Part shown: in pieces, positions 52,277 through 61,338 of the stretch
How the letters are laid out: each line of letters begins with the position of its first letter
Position numbering within the stretch: position 1 is the first letter of the stretch
Source: CAVXGU01 sp963761615
GTDB lineage: Bacteria; Acidobacteriota; Vicinamibacteria; Vicinamibacterales; CAVVIG01
DNA length: 64,000 nucleotides
Assembly (NCBI GenBank): GCA_963761615.1
Contig: CAVXGU010000004.1
Location: 62,001-126,000, forward strand
Direction: 5' to 3'
Program-made: the position numbers and the translations under genes
Notes under the pieces: generated by a model
The model's database searches: none
Told to the model about the DNA's origin: nothing
The model's input: the letters and a program-made list of their open reading frames with translations, nothing else

Positions 52277-53878
52277 GTGACTTCGTCGAACGTCTCGAAC
52301 GGATCCCGCCGCGGGTCCGGCGCCGGCTGGCACGCGCGGGCCGGCGCGCTTCTCCACTGGGTCGACGCGCACCCGACCGCATCCGTGTTCGCCGTCGGTC
52401 TCGCGCTCCGCCTGGCGGCTGTCGTCCTCTTGCCGGACGTGATCAACGACACCGGCGGCGACGCGGGGTACTACCTGTCGATCGCCCGCGACCTGGTGCA
52501 CGGGCGAGGATACGGCGTGACGCTCGGCGACACGACGCGAGTTCCGCTGTATCAAGTGTTCCTCGCCGCTCACCTGTGGCTGTTCGGCGACACGCGGACG
52601 CCCATCGCGGTCTCGCAGGCCGTGCTCGGCGCCGCGACCGCCGTGCTCATGACGTGGACCGCCGAGGCCCTCGTGCCCGGGCGGCGCCGGTGGATCGTCG
52701 GCATGCTGTGGGCCACGTACCCGCCGGCCATCCTGAACGTCGTCGTGATCTTCACGCAGACCCTGCAGGTCTTCTTCCTCACCGGCGCGTTTCTGGCGCT
52801 CGTCCTCGCGATCCGGCGGCGATCCCTGCTCGGCTGCGGCGCCGCCGCGATGCTCTTCGGGACGAGTTGTCTGACGCGCGCCGGCAACCTCTTCTTCCTT
52901 CCCGTCTTTTCCGCTGGTCCGATCTTCTGCTGGCGCCTGCGCGAGCCGGAGACGACGCGATGGGCCGTCCGGGCGGCGCTGGTCATGCTGCTGTGCGGGA
53001 CCGCGAGCGTCGTGTGGTGGACGGCCCGCCGCTTCCCCAGGAGCCTGCAGATCGAAGACCTCCTGCTGGATCCCAGGGAGCACGACGCGGTCAGGTTCCT
53101 GCTGCGGCCCCTCCAGCCCCTGCCGGATCGGATGTCGGCCGGGCTCCGTGACTGGCGTGACCGGTGGGAGGACGCCGCGGACCAGGCCCAGGCTCCTGCT
53201 GCCGTCCAGGTACCGATCGATGCTGCAGCGTCCGCCTCTGCGGCGGACACACCCTCGCCGCTACCCGGCTCTTTGCCTGCGGCGTCGCTTTCGGCGCCCG
53301 CTCCCGCGGCCGAGCCCTCGACGCTGGCGGGGGCGACGGCATCGAACGCGTACCAGGCGAAGTCCTCCGAGCAGATGGACGCCGCCCTGGAGATCGGACC
53401 GCGGTGGACCTGGGAGGTGCGGCGGATCCCGCTGAAGCTCTGGCAGACGTTCGGCGCGCCGGACGGTTGCCTGCAGCTGGGGTGCACCGGGCCGCCAGGA
53501 GGCTTCTGGGCGGCGTTTCGTTCGACCGTGCGCGCACACCCGGTACAGGCTGCGGCGCTGGCGCTGGCGCAGCCGTGTCTGGTCCTGAAGTCGGTGATGT
53601 ACGTGCAGCACTATCTGCTCCTGCTGCTCACCATTCCCGGATGTCTGCTGCTCTGGCGGTACGCCCCCGGGGTCACGCTGCTGCTGCTGTGCTACGGGGC
53701 CTACACCATCGTCATCGTGGCGCTCGGCGCCAACTACAGCATGTTCGTGTACGGTGTGCCTCGATACGGGTTCTCCCTGACGCCCGTGCCCGTGCTCCTC
53801 GTCGGGCTGCTCCTCGTGGCCGGGCGCTGGCCCGGCGGTCGCAGCCTCCAGACCGTCACGCACGCGCCGACTGCCTAG
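52277..53878 (+). CDS. GT39/ArnT-like membrane glycosyltransferase with Ala/Pro-rich insert
   Basis: This 533-residue polytopic protein starts at GTG 52277 (TTG 52271 is possible). It opens with a helix and the loop LLPDVINDTGGDAGYYLSIARDLVHGRGYG, whose acidic residues match the catalytic loop of GT39-type enzymes, followed by RVPLYQVFLAAHLWLFG. Helices continue to about residue 260. A loop of about 60 residues rich in Ala, Pro and Ser (about 310-370) is low complexity and unlike the rest. Terminal helices end the protein. The TAG stop overlaps the next GTG. Probably transfers a sugar from a polyprenyl donor in the periplasm. Confidence 0.7.
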   Translation: MTSSNVSNGSRRGSGAGWHARAGALLHWVDAHPTASVFAVGLALRLAAVVLLPDVINDTGGDAGYYLSIARDLVHGRGYGVTLGDTTRVPLYQVFLAAHLWLFGDTRTPIAVSQAVLGAATAVLMTWTAEALVPGRRRWIVGMLWATYPPAILNVVVIFTQTLQVFFLTGAFLALVLAIRRRSLLGCGAAAMLFGTSCLTRAGNLFFLPVFSAGPIFCWRLREPETTRWAVRAALVMLLCGTASVVWWTARRFPRSLQIEDLLLDPREHDAVRFLLRPLQPLPDRMSAGLRDWRDRWEDAADQAQAPAAVQVPIDAAASASAADTPSPLPGSLPAASLSAPAPAAEPSTLAGATASNAYQAKSSEQMDAALEIGPRWTWEVRRIPLKLWQTFGAPDGCLQLGCTGPPGGFWAAFRSTVRAHPVQAAALALAQPCLVLKSVMYVQHYLLLLLTIPGCLLLWRYAPGVTLLLLCYGAYTIVIVALGANYSMFVYGVPRYGFSLTPVPVLLVGLLLVAGRWPGGRSLQTVTHAPTA

Positions 53879-55095
53879 TGCCTCCCCGCGTTGCCTACAT
53901 CGCCAACGCGCGCCTTCCGACCGAGAAGGCGCACGGGTTTCAGATCTGCAAGATGTGCGAGGCGTTCTCCGATCGTGGCGCCGGCGTCGTGCTGCTGCAT
54001 CCGTCGAGACGCCAGCGGGATCCGTCGCTCCGCGATCGCGACGTGTTCGAGTTCTACGGCCTGCGCAGGGTCTTCGAGGTCCGGCGGCTGGCGAACCTGG
54101 ACGTGATGCCGTTGAATGCGGCGATCCCGGACGCAGCCTTCGCACCCGTGGTGCTGGCCCAGGGACTGCTCTGGGGGCGGGCCGCCGTCGCCGCGGCCCG
54201 GCGGGAGGATCCGGATCTGTACATGACACGCGACGTCGAGGCCGCGTGGTGGCTCGTGCGCGCGGGTCTGCCGACCGTCCTCGAGATCCACGTGATGCCG
54301 CGCCGGGCGCGGCTCCGGCTGCTCCGCGATGTGTGCGCCGCCAGGTCGCTGAAGCTCGTCGTCGTGTTGACGGCCTTTCTGCGACAGGCGGTCGTGACGG
54401 CCGGGCTCGATCCCGGACGCGCGATCGTGCTGGCTGACGCCGTGGATCCGTCCTGGTTCGACGGCGTGCCCGCCCGCGACGTCTGCCGCCGGGAGCTCGC
54501 CTTGCCGCAAGACTCCCGCATCGTCGGCTACGTGGGACGGTTCCAGACCCTGGGGCGCGAGAAGGGCATTCCGGAGCTGGTGCAGGCCATGGGCCGGCTG
54601 AATGAAGACGGCGGGATCGAGGCCTCGCTCGCGTGCGTCGGCGGGCCGATGGACGCCGTGCCCGGCTACAGGGCCCGGGCCCGCGAGGCGGGCCTGCCGG
54701 TGGACCGGATGCGATTCGTCGACCGCGTGCCACGCGACCGCGTGCCCGGCTGGATCCGCGCCTGTGACGTCGTCACCATCCCCTGGCCGTGGACCGAGTT
54801 CTCTGCGCACTTCACGTCGCCCCTGAAGCTCTTCGAGTACATGGCGTCCGGCGTGCCCATCGTGGCCACGGATCTGCCCGCGCTGCGGGAGGTCCTGCGG
54901 CACGGCGAGAACGCCTGGCTCGTGGCACCCGGCGATGCGGCGGCCCTGGCCGATGGGCTCCGCGTCGTTCTGAGCGATCCGTCTTTGGCGGCACGCCTGG
55001 CAGCGCGTGCCCGCGAGGACGTCTCGCAGCACACGTGGACGGCACGCGCCGAGGCCGTCCTTCGCTCGGCGCTCTCCCCGGTATCCTCGCGGTGA
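53878..55095 (+). CDS. GT4 family glycosyltransferase
   Basis: This 405-residue GT-B enzyme has its GTG start overlapping the previous stop (TAGTG). The acceptor half begins RVAYIANARLPTEKAHGFQICKM; the donor half has IVGYVGRFQTLGREKGIPELVQAM and, in place of the usual E-x7-E spacing, FTSPLKLFEYMASGVPIVATDLPALREVL, as in the WbuB-like subgroup of GT4. It adds a sugar in the cytoplasm. The stop overlaps the next gene start (GTGA). Donor unknown. Confidence 0.85.
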   Translation: MPPRVAYIANARLPTEKAHGFQICKMCEAFSDRGAGVVLLHPSRRQRDPSLRDRDVFEFYGLRRVFEVRRLANLDVMPLNAAIPDAAFAPVVLAQGLLWGRAAVAAARREDPDLYMTRDVEAAWWLVRAGLPTVLEIHVMPRRARLRLLRDVCAARSLKLVVVLTAFLRQAVVTAGLDPGRAIVLADAVDPSWFDGVPARDVCRRELALPQDSRIVGYVGRFQTLGREKGIPELVQAMGRLNEDGGIEASLACVGGPMDAVPGYRARAREAGLPVDRMRFVDRVPRDRVPGWIRACDVVTIPWPWTEFSAHFTSPLKLFEYMASGVPIVATDLPALREVLRHGENAWLVAPGDAAALADGLRVVLSDPSLAARLAARAREDVSQHTWTARAEAVLRSALSPVSSR

Positions 55096-56205
55096 AGATC
55101 CTCCACGTCATCAGCACACTGTCCGCCGGCGGGGCCGAGATCCATCTGCTCACGCTGTGCCGGCAGCTCAAGCGGCAGGGCGTGGACGTCGCCGTGGCGT
55201 ATCTGCGGGAGTCGGTCAAGGGCAGCCGCTCCCTACGGGCGGACTTCGAAGCCGAAGGCATCCCGCTCCTCGATCTTCGGGGGGAGAGCGGTCTCGCCTG
55301 GCTGTTCCCCCTCAGCCTCGCGCGGGCGATTCGCCGGACGCAGCCGGACATCGTGCACACGCATCTGCCACGGGCGGACCTGACAGGCGGGGTGGTCAGG
55401 TTGCTCGGTCCGGACGTGCCGTGGATCAGCTCCGTCCACGACATCTACAGCAGGTCGTGGAGCGGTCGGGGACTGCTGCCCCTCGTCAACGTGCTCTGGG
55501 GGCGATGCGAAGCCGTCATCGCGATCTCCGGGGCCGTGCAGACGTGGCTGATCGACGAGCGCCACCTCCGGCCGGAGCAAGTCGGTACTGGTCCGCTACG
55601 GGATCGAGTCGACGCCTTTCGCCGCCGCCGATGGTCCGGTCGACCCCGGCCGCGTGCGGGCGCCGGTGATCGGTTCGATCGGGCGCCTGGAGCCCCGCAA
55701 GGGCCACGACACGCTCATCAGGGCCATGCCGGCGATTCTTCGCCAGTCGCCGGGTGCGACGCTCCTGATTGCCGGGCACGATCCCGAGAATTACGCCCCC
55801 ACGCTCGAGCGGCTGATTCGCGAGCTGGATCTGGCCCGCGCCGTACGTCTGGTCGGGTTCCAGCACGACGTGCCGGCCTTCCTGCACGGCGTCGACGTTT
55901 TCGCGTTTGCCTCCCGCTTCGAAGGCTTCGGCCAGGTGGTCGTGGAGGCGATGGCGGCCGCGCGGCCGGTGGTGGCCAGCCGGATCGCCCCGCTCACCGA
56001 GATCGTGGTCGACGGCGAGACCGGCACGCTGGCGGCCCTCGACGATCCCGGCGCCTTCGCCGAGGCCATCGGGTCGCTGCTGGCGGATCCGGACACGGCG
56101 AGGCGTCTGGGCCGTCAGGGCCGGGAGCGCGTCCGCACCGCGTTCTCGGCCGACCGGATGACCGGCGAGACGCTGCGAGTCTATGCGGAGCACGTCGACG
56201 GATGA
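55092..56205 (+). CDS. GT4 family glycosyltransferase, frameshifted
   Basis: GTG 55092 starts KILHVISTLSAGGAEIHLLTLCRQLKRQG, the common start of this family, then HTHLPRADLTGG. The frame is lost at AGTCGGTACT (55581-55590). Removing one base gives VVLVRYGIES...GRVRAPVIGSIGRLEPRKGHDTLI and the donor-site motif SRFEGFGQVVVEAMAAARP, ending at 56205, where it overlaps the flippase ATG. The repaired protein has about 370 residues, normal for GT4. Either a sequence error or a recently disabled gene. Confidence 0.8.
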
Positions 56206-57560
56206 CGGCGGTGGGAGGCGATCGCCCGGAGGGACGGACGTCGCTCCACGCCCGAGCGGTGGCGGCGCTGCGCTCGCTGGCGCGGACGCCGTTCGTGAGG
56301 GACGTCGCCACCATGCAGGCCGGGCAGGTGTTCGCGCTCGGCTGCGGATTCGTCTCGTCGGTCGTGATTGCCCGGCTCCTGGGCATCGACGGGTTCGGCC
56401 GCTACGCGATCGTGCTGTCGTTCGCGGGCGCGATCGAGCTGTTCACCGATCTCGGTCAGTGGTACACGGCGCTGACGTTCCTGGGGAAGGCGCTCGGCCG
56501 GGGCAGCCGGGACGACGTGCGGAAGGTCCTGCACTACTACGTCCTCCTCTCCGTCGGCAGCAGCGCCATCCTCGCCCTGCTCATCCCGGTCCTGCCGACG
56601 CTCGCCGGATGGATCTACAAGGACCAAGGCATCGGCCGGCTGGCGCAGCTCGTCCTGCTGGCGTCGATCTTCGACCCGGTGCCGACCTTCATGGTCACCG
56701 TGCTGCAGTCGGTGCGGGAGATTCGGGCGCTGACGGTCTTCGAGAACGGCAACTCGCTCTTTCAGCTGCTCGTCTCCGTTCTCTTCCTCGCGCTCGGCTA
56801 CGGGATCACGGGTGTGCTCGTGGCATCGCTCACGGCGTCGGTGACCTTCACGCTCGTGACGGTATGGCTGTACCCGCGAATGCGGCGCACCTACCGCCTG
56901 CCAGGCTTCGCCGAGATCGTCGCGACGCGAGGATTCGGCCACGTCTGGGAGTACTGGCGGCAGGGGCTGTGGATCATGCTGAACAAGAATCTCGGCGGCC
57001 TGAACCCGACGGGCTTCCTGTTCGCCCTCAGCCTGATCGCCCCCGCGCCGGTCGTCGGGCTGGTCCGGCTGGCGTTCAGGCTCGCGAGCCTGCCGGCGAC
57101 GGTCGGGCTCTCGAGCGTCTCGCGGCTCGCCAGCTCGGTCCTGCCCACGATCGCCGGACGCAGCCGCGACGAGCTGAGGCACAGCGTCGGCCGTCTCGTG
57201 AGACACGCGTTCGCCTTCCATGCCGTCATCACGCTGGGCGCCGCGGTCGGGGTCCCGCTGCTCCTGCCGTACGTCTACGGGCGATCGTTCGAGCCGGCCG
57301 TCTACCCGTTCCTCGTGATTCTCGTCCTTCAGCTCTCGCTGCCGATCCACGCGATTGCCACGCCGATTCTTCGGGTCGCGTCGCGGATCCGCGTGTCGGT
57401 GTTCATCAACATCGCGGCCGCGCTGACCTGCGCGGTCACGTTCGTGGCGCTGCGGACGCTGGTCTCGCCGATGCAGACCCTGTACGTGATCCTGGTGCTC
57501 TACTACGTGATCGTCGCCTTCGTCGCCAAACCCGCATGGCACGCGATCCAGGCCGTGTGA
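56202..57560 (+). CDS. Polysaccharide flippase (Wzx/MATE-like)
   Basis: This 452-residue integral membrane protein has about 12 helices from residue 30 on. FVRDVATMQAGQVFALGCGFVSSVVIARLLGIDGFGRYAI is the standard opening of oligosaccharide flippases of the PST/MVF group. It moves lipid-linked repeat units across the inner membrane. ATG overlaps the preceding GT4 stop. With the O-antigen polymerase/ligase at 15544 it suggests a Wzx/Wzy-type assembly, although no Wza/Wzc gene is in the window. Confidence 0.88.
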   Translation: MTAVGGDRPEGRTSLHARAVAALRSLARTPFVRDVATMQAGQVFALGCGFVSSVVIARLLGIDGFGRYAIVLSFAGAIELFTDLGQWYTALTFLGKALGRGSRDDVRKVLHYYVLLSVGSSAILALLIPVLPTLAGWIYKDQGIGRLAQLVLLASIFDPVPTFMVTVLQSVREIRALTVFENGNSLFQLLVSVLFLALGYGITGVLVASLTASVTFTLVTVWLYPRMRRTYRLPGFAEIVATRGFGHVWEYWRQGLWIMLNKNLGGLNPTGFLFALSLIAPAPVVGLVRLAFRLASLPATVGLSSVSRLASSVLPTIAGRSRDELRHSVGRLVRHAFAFHAVITLGAAVGVPLLLPYVYGRSFEPAVYPFLVILVLQLSLPIHAIATPILRVASRIRVSVFINIAAALTCAVTFVALRTLVSPMQTLYVILVLYYVIVAFVAKPAWHAIQAV

Positions 57561-57594
57561 CGACGCCGGCGCGGGCGCCCGTGGCTGGAGGGCA

Positions 57595-58848
57595 GTGAAG
57601 ATCGCGGTCTGCACGGACTCGTTCCCGCCGGGGCACCTCGGCGGCGCCGAGCTCGTGGCCGCCCGCCTCGCGGGCGAGTACCGCCGTCTCGGACACGATG
57701 TCGTCGTCGTGACCACGACGCCGGCTGCCGAAGACGCGGGGGCCTCGGACTGGCAGGGCATCCAGGTCCATCGGGTGCATGCGCCGGCTTACGCCGACCG
57801 GTGGCGCGCGTACCGGTCGCTCCGCAATCCCCGCGTCGCGACGGCCGTTCGCCGCGTGCTCGAGCGCGAGAAGGTCGACGCCGTTCACGCCCACAACCTG
57901 CACCAGCACCTGTCCTATCAGCTCCTGCGCGTCGTGTCCGATCTGGGTGTCCCGGCGACGGCGCTGACCTTCCACGACGTGATGGCCGTGGACTACGGCA
58001 AGCTCACGGGTGGAGTCCGTCCGGGCGACGTGTCGGACGACCCGATCTTCGACGAACGGGTGCGTCCCTGGCGCACCCTTCGAGCCTACGGGCTGCGGTA
58101 CTGTCCTCCGCGGAACGCGATCATCCGGCGCTACGTGCATCGCCACGTGCGGTCGCGGATTGCCGTCAGCAGCGCCTTGCGGAGGGTTCTGCAGGCGAAC
58201 GGCCTCGCCTGCACGGACGTGATTCACAACGGCGTCGATCCGGACGACTGGAGCGGCGATGCCGGGATCGCCAGAGGCCTCGCGGACCGGCTCGGGATCG
58301 CCGGCCGGAGAGTGCTGCTCTTCGGCGGCCGCGTCAGCTCCTGGAAGGGAAGCCTCCAGATGGTCGAGGCCCTTCCGGCCCTCGCGCGCGCGGTCCCGGA
58401 CGTCTCGCTGCTGGTCATCGGCCGGGAGGGACCGGACACGCGGGACATGAGGTCGCTCGCGGAGCGGCTCGGCGTCGCGCGGCACCTGGTGTTCGCCGGA
58501 TGGCTCGCGGGCCCCGAGCTCGTCGCGGCCTACGGCATCAGCGACGTGGTGGTCGTGCCGTCCCTGTACTTCGATCCTTTTCCGACCGCGGTGCTCGAAG
58601 CCATGGCGGCTGCCAGGCCGGTCGTCGCCACGTGCCTCGGTGGCTCGAGAGAGGCGGTCATCGACGGCGAGACCGGCTTCATCGTGAATCCCTTCAACCG
58701 GGAGCGGCTCGAACAGCGTCTCATCACGCTGCTGCGGGACGAGGGGCGGGCGCAGGCGATGGGACGGGCCGGTCGCGAGAGGCTCGTCACGCACTTCACC
58801 CTCAGGCGCTCGGCCCTGGCGTATCTGAGCGCGCTCCAGGCCGGCTGA
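57595..58848 (+). CDS. GT4 family glycosyltransferase
   Basis: This 417-residue protein starts at GTG 57595. The N-terminal half begins KIAVCTDSFPPGHLGGAELVAARLAGEY, with HAHNLHQHLSYQLL and TFHDVMAVDYG. The donor half has VIHNGVDPDDW, VLLFGGRVSSWKGSLQMVEAL and the E-x7-E-like region PSLYFDPFPTAVLEAMAAARP. A 34-bp gap separates it from the flippase gene. Its stop overlaps the next ATG (TGATG). Typical cytoplasmic glycan-assembly transferase. Confidence 0.87.
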   Translation: MKIAVCTDSFPPGHLGGAELVAARLAGEYRRLGHDVVVVTTTPAAEDAGASDWQGIQVHRVHAPAYADRWRAYRSLRNPRVATAVRRVLEREKVDAVHAHNLHQHLSYQLLRVVSDLGVPATALTFHDVMAVDYGKLTGGVRPGDVSDDPIFDERVRPWRTLRAYGLRYCPPRNAIIRRYVHRHVRSRIAVSSALRRVLQANGLACTDVIHNGVDPDDWSGDAGIARGLADRLGIAGRRVLLFGGRVSSWKGSLQMVEALPALARAVPDVSLLVIGREGPDTRDMRSLAERLGVARHLVFAGWLAGPELVAAYGISDVVVVPSLYFDPFPTAVLEAMAAARPVVATCLGGSREAVIDGETGFIVNPFNRERLEQRLITLLRDEGRAQAMGRAGRERLVTHFTLRRSALAYLSALQAG

Positions 58849-60002
58849 TGCACGTCACGATGCTTTCCTCGGAGCTGAATCCCCGGTCCGGGTGGGGCAT
58901 GGTGACGCACGCCTTGTGCCTCGGATTCTCGAGGCGCACGGACGTCACATTCACGTTGCTGCTCCCGAGCGGTGCCGAGACCGACGGTTCCCCGTTTGTG
59001 AAGCACGTCCGCAAGGTCCTGCCTGTCTGGGTGCCGTCACTCAGCCGCCGTCCGCTGTCGCTTTTCTCGTATTGTCTGCCCCGCATCCGTCTCGAGCGGA
59101 CGGACGTCATCCACGCCGCCGTCGAGTTTCCATACGCCATCACCGCGTGGCGGCTGGCCCGTCGTGCGGCTGCGCCGTTCGTCGTGTCCACGCAGGGGAC
59201 GTACGGCGTGGTGCCGTTCTCGCGGGGCATCGACGCCGCTCTGTACCGCGGGGCGCTGGCCGGTGCGGCGGAGGTGACCGCCGCGAGCGCGTTCACCGCC
59301 GGCGAGCTCAGGCGGGCCAGCGGCCTGTCGCGCGACGTTCGGGTCGTCCACGTGCCGGTGGACGTCGAGCGGTTCCGCCGGGCCGCGGATCCGGCTCGGG
59401 TCCGTGCGCGGCTCGGACTCCCGGCCGGCGCGCGGATCGTCCTGAGCGTCGGCGAGCTGAAGGAACGAAAAGGGTTCGACATTCTGATTCGTGCGCTGCC
59501 GGAAGTCGTCGCGCGGGAGCCGGACGCCTGCCTCGTCATCGCCGGTGGCGGCGGCAGCCGGGATCTGGCGGCCATGGCGCGCGACCTCGGCATGGCATCT
59601 CGCGTCCACTTTCCCGGCGCCGTGTCCGGAGACGACCTGGTCGGCCTGTTCCAGGCGTGCGAGGTGTTCGCGCTCCTGCCCAGGAACGACCGTCACCACT
59701 TCGAAGGGTTCGGCATCGTGTATCTCGAAGCCGGCGCCTGCGGGAAGCCCGTTGTCGGCGCGAGAACGGGAGGGGTGCCGGACGCCGTCCGCGACGGCGA
59801 GACCGGCATCCTGGTGGACGAGGGCGATCACGACACCGCCGCCGCCGCCATCGTCAGCATCCTGCGCGATCCGGGCCTCGCCGCACAGATGGGAGCCGCG
59901 GGCGCGCGGTGGGCCGAGGCGCACGACGTCGACCGCTTCGCGCAGTCGATGCTCGACGTGTACCGGGACGCCGCGGCGGCGCCTCGACGGGCGATCCGAT
60001 GA
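58848..60002 (+). CDS. GT4 family glycosyltransferase
   Basis: This 384-residue GT-B enzyme starts at ATG 58848, overlapping the preceding stop. It contains NPRSGWGMVTHALCLGF, the STQGTYGVVPF acceptor loop, VPVDVERFRRA, VLSVGELKERKGFDILIRAL, and the donor-site motif HHFEGFGIVYLEAGACGKPVVGA, a clean E-x7-E. It is followed directly by the deacetylase (ATGATG at the stop). Sugar donor unknown. Confidence 0.87.
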   Translation: MHVTMLSSELNPRSGWGMVTHALCLGFSRRTDVTFTLLLPSGAETDGSPFVKHVRKVLPVWVPSLSRRPLSLFSYCLPRIRLERTDVIHAAVEFPYAITAWRLARRAAAPFVVSTQGTYGVVPFSRGIDAALYRGALAGAAEVTAASAFTAGELRRASGLSRDVRVVHVPVDVERFRRAADPARVRARLGLPAGARIVLSVGELKERKGFDILIRALPEVVAREPDACLVIAGGGGSRDLAAMARDLGMASRVHFPGAVSGDDLVGLFQACEVFALLPRNDRHHFEGFGIVYLEAGACGKPVVGARTGGVPDAVRDGETGILVDEGDHDTAAAAIVSILRDPGLAAQMGAAGARWAEAHDVDRFAQSMLDVYRDAAAAPRRAIR

Positions 60003-60730
60003 TGCGACAGCGCGCGCGTGAGGTGCGCGCCTGGGCAAAGCTCGTCACCGCGGCGAGCCGGTACCGGCCGACGATCCTCACCTACCATTCGATCGGACGG
60101 ACGGCGTCGCACGTGACGCTCGCGCCCGAGGCCTTCAGGGCCCAGATGGCCTTTCTGCAGGCCGAGGGGTTCGAGGTCGTCGGCCTCGACGAGTGCGTCG
60201 CCCGCGCGCGGGCCGGCGCGACGGGCCGGCTGGCCGCCCTGACGTTCGACGATGGCTACGCGGATTTCTCGGAGGCGTGGGGCATCCTGCGAGCGCTCGG
60301 ATTTCCGGCGCACGTGTTCCTGATCACGGGCCGGATGGGGGAGGCGCACGTGACGTCGCAGGGGGTGCCGATCCCGATCATGACGTGGGATCGGGCGCGC
60401 GCCCTGCGCGACGAGGGCGTCTCGTTCGGTTCCCACACCGAGACGCACGACAAGCTGTCCGGCCTCGACGCGGGGGCCGTGCGCCGGCAGCTGGACCGAT
60501 CGCGGGAGGCGCTCGTCCGCGAGCTCCGCATCGCGGACCCGATCTGGTTCTGTTATCCGTTCGGCCGCAACGTGCCCGAGACCAGGCGCCTGGCCCGCGA
60601 AGCGGGCTTCGTCGGCGCCGTGACGGTCGAGCCGGGACACCCGGGCCCGGCGACGGATCCGTTCGGCGTTCCCCGCGCGCACGTGCACTCGCAGATGAGC
60701 CTCAGAGAGTTCACGGCCTGCTTCGTATGA
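59999..60730 (+). CDS. Polysaccharide deacetylase (CE4/NodB domain)
   Basis: This 243-residue protein has the CE4 motifs: LTFDDGYAD (catalytic base and metal-binding aspartates), SHTETHDKL (the two metal-binding histidines) and FCYPFGRN. It removes N-acetyl groups from amino sugars of a glycan or, in some loci, formyl groups from a lipid-linked sugar. There is no signal peptide, so it may act in the cytoplasm on lipid-linked intermediates. ATG 59999 overlaps the GT4 stop, with ATG 60002 as alternative; its own stop overlaps the methyltransferase ATG. Confidence 0.87.
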   Translation: MMRQRAREVRAWAKLVTAASRYRPTILTYHSIGRTASHVTLAPEAFRAQMAFLQAEGFEVVGLDECVARARAGATGRLAALTFDDGYADFSEAWGILRALGFPAHVFLITGRMGEAHVTSQGVPIPIMTWDRARALRDEGVSFGSHTETHDKLSGLDAGAVRRQLDRSREALVRELRIADPIWFCYPFGRNVPETRRLAREAGFVGAVTVEPGHPGPATDPFGVPRAHVHSQMSLREFTACFV

Positions 60731-61338
60731 AGTCCGTGTCCCGCACGCTGCTCTACGAGCGCCTCGCTCCGGTCCTGCGCTCGCTCGACGGGCGGATCCT
60801 GGACCTCGCCTCGAGCCAGACGCCGTCCTACAGGGCCTTCTTCGCTCCGGACCGGACGCGCGTGACGAGCGCGGACCGAGGTCCCGCCGAGGGGCGCGCG
60901 GAGGCCGACTTCGACCGCCCGCTGCCGTTCGAGGACGCCGCCTTCGATCACGCGCTGTGTCTCAATGCGCTGTACATCGCTCGCGATCCGGCCTTCACGC
61001 TCCGCGAGCTCCAGCGGGTCGTGAAGCCAGGCGGCAGCATCGTGATCGCCACGCCGTTCGTCTTCCCCGAGGCCCGCGAGCCGCACGACTACGTGCGGTG
61101 GACCTCCGAAGGACTCGAGCAGCTGTTCGCGGACGCCGGCCTCGGACGAATCGAGACAGTTCCGTTCGGCGGGCACTTCACGTCCGCGCTCTACATCGTC
61201 GAGCCCTTTCTGCGCCTGGCTGCGCTGCAGTACGCAGCCCGCCGTGTGGCGATCACCCTCGATCGGTTCGTGCCCGAGCGGTACCGGCGGGCGCGACCGT
61301 GTCCCCTCGGCTATCTCGTCGTCGCACGCACGACGTGA
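60727..61338 (+). CDS. Class I SAM methyltransferase (type 11)
   Basis: This 203-residue protein contains the Methyltransf_11 core: PLPFEDAAFDHALCLNALYIARDPAFTLRELQRVVKPGGSIVIATP-like sequence is present over about 45 residues. The first SAM motif is degenerate (ILDLASSQTPSY where DxGxGxG is usual), a variant often seen in polysaccharide loci. It is coupled by 4-base overlaps to the deacetylase before and the GT4 fusion after it. It likely methylates or caps the glycan; acceptor unknown. Confidence 0.78.
   Translation: MKSVSRTLLYERLAPVLRSLDGRILDLASSQTPSYRAFFAPDRTRVTSADRGPAEGRAEADFDRPLPFEDAAFDHALCLNALYIARDPAFTLRELQRVVKPGGSIVIATPFVFPEAREPHDYVRWTSEGLEQLFADAGLGRIETVPFGGHFTSALYIVEPFLRLAALQYAARRVAITLDRFVPERYRRARPCPLGYLVVARTT

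Noticed and set aside
18890..55600. Programmed ribosomal frameshifting as explanation of the broken genes
   Set aside because: The sites share no slippery heptamer or stop-codon context, and the affected families are not known for frameshifting.
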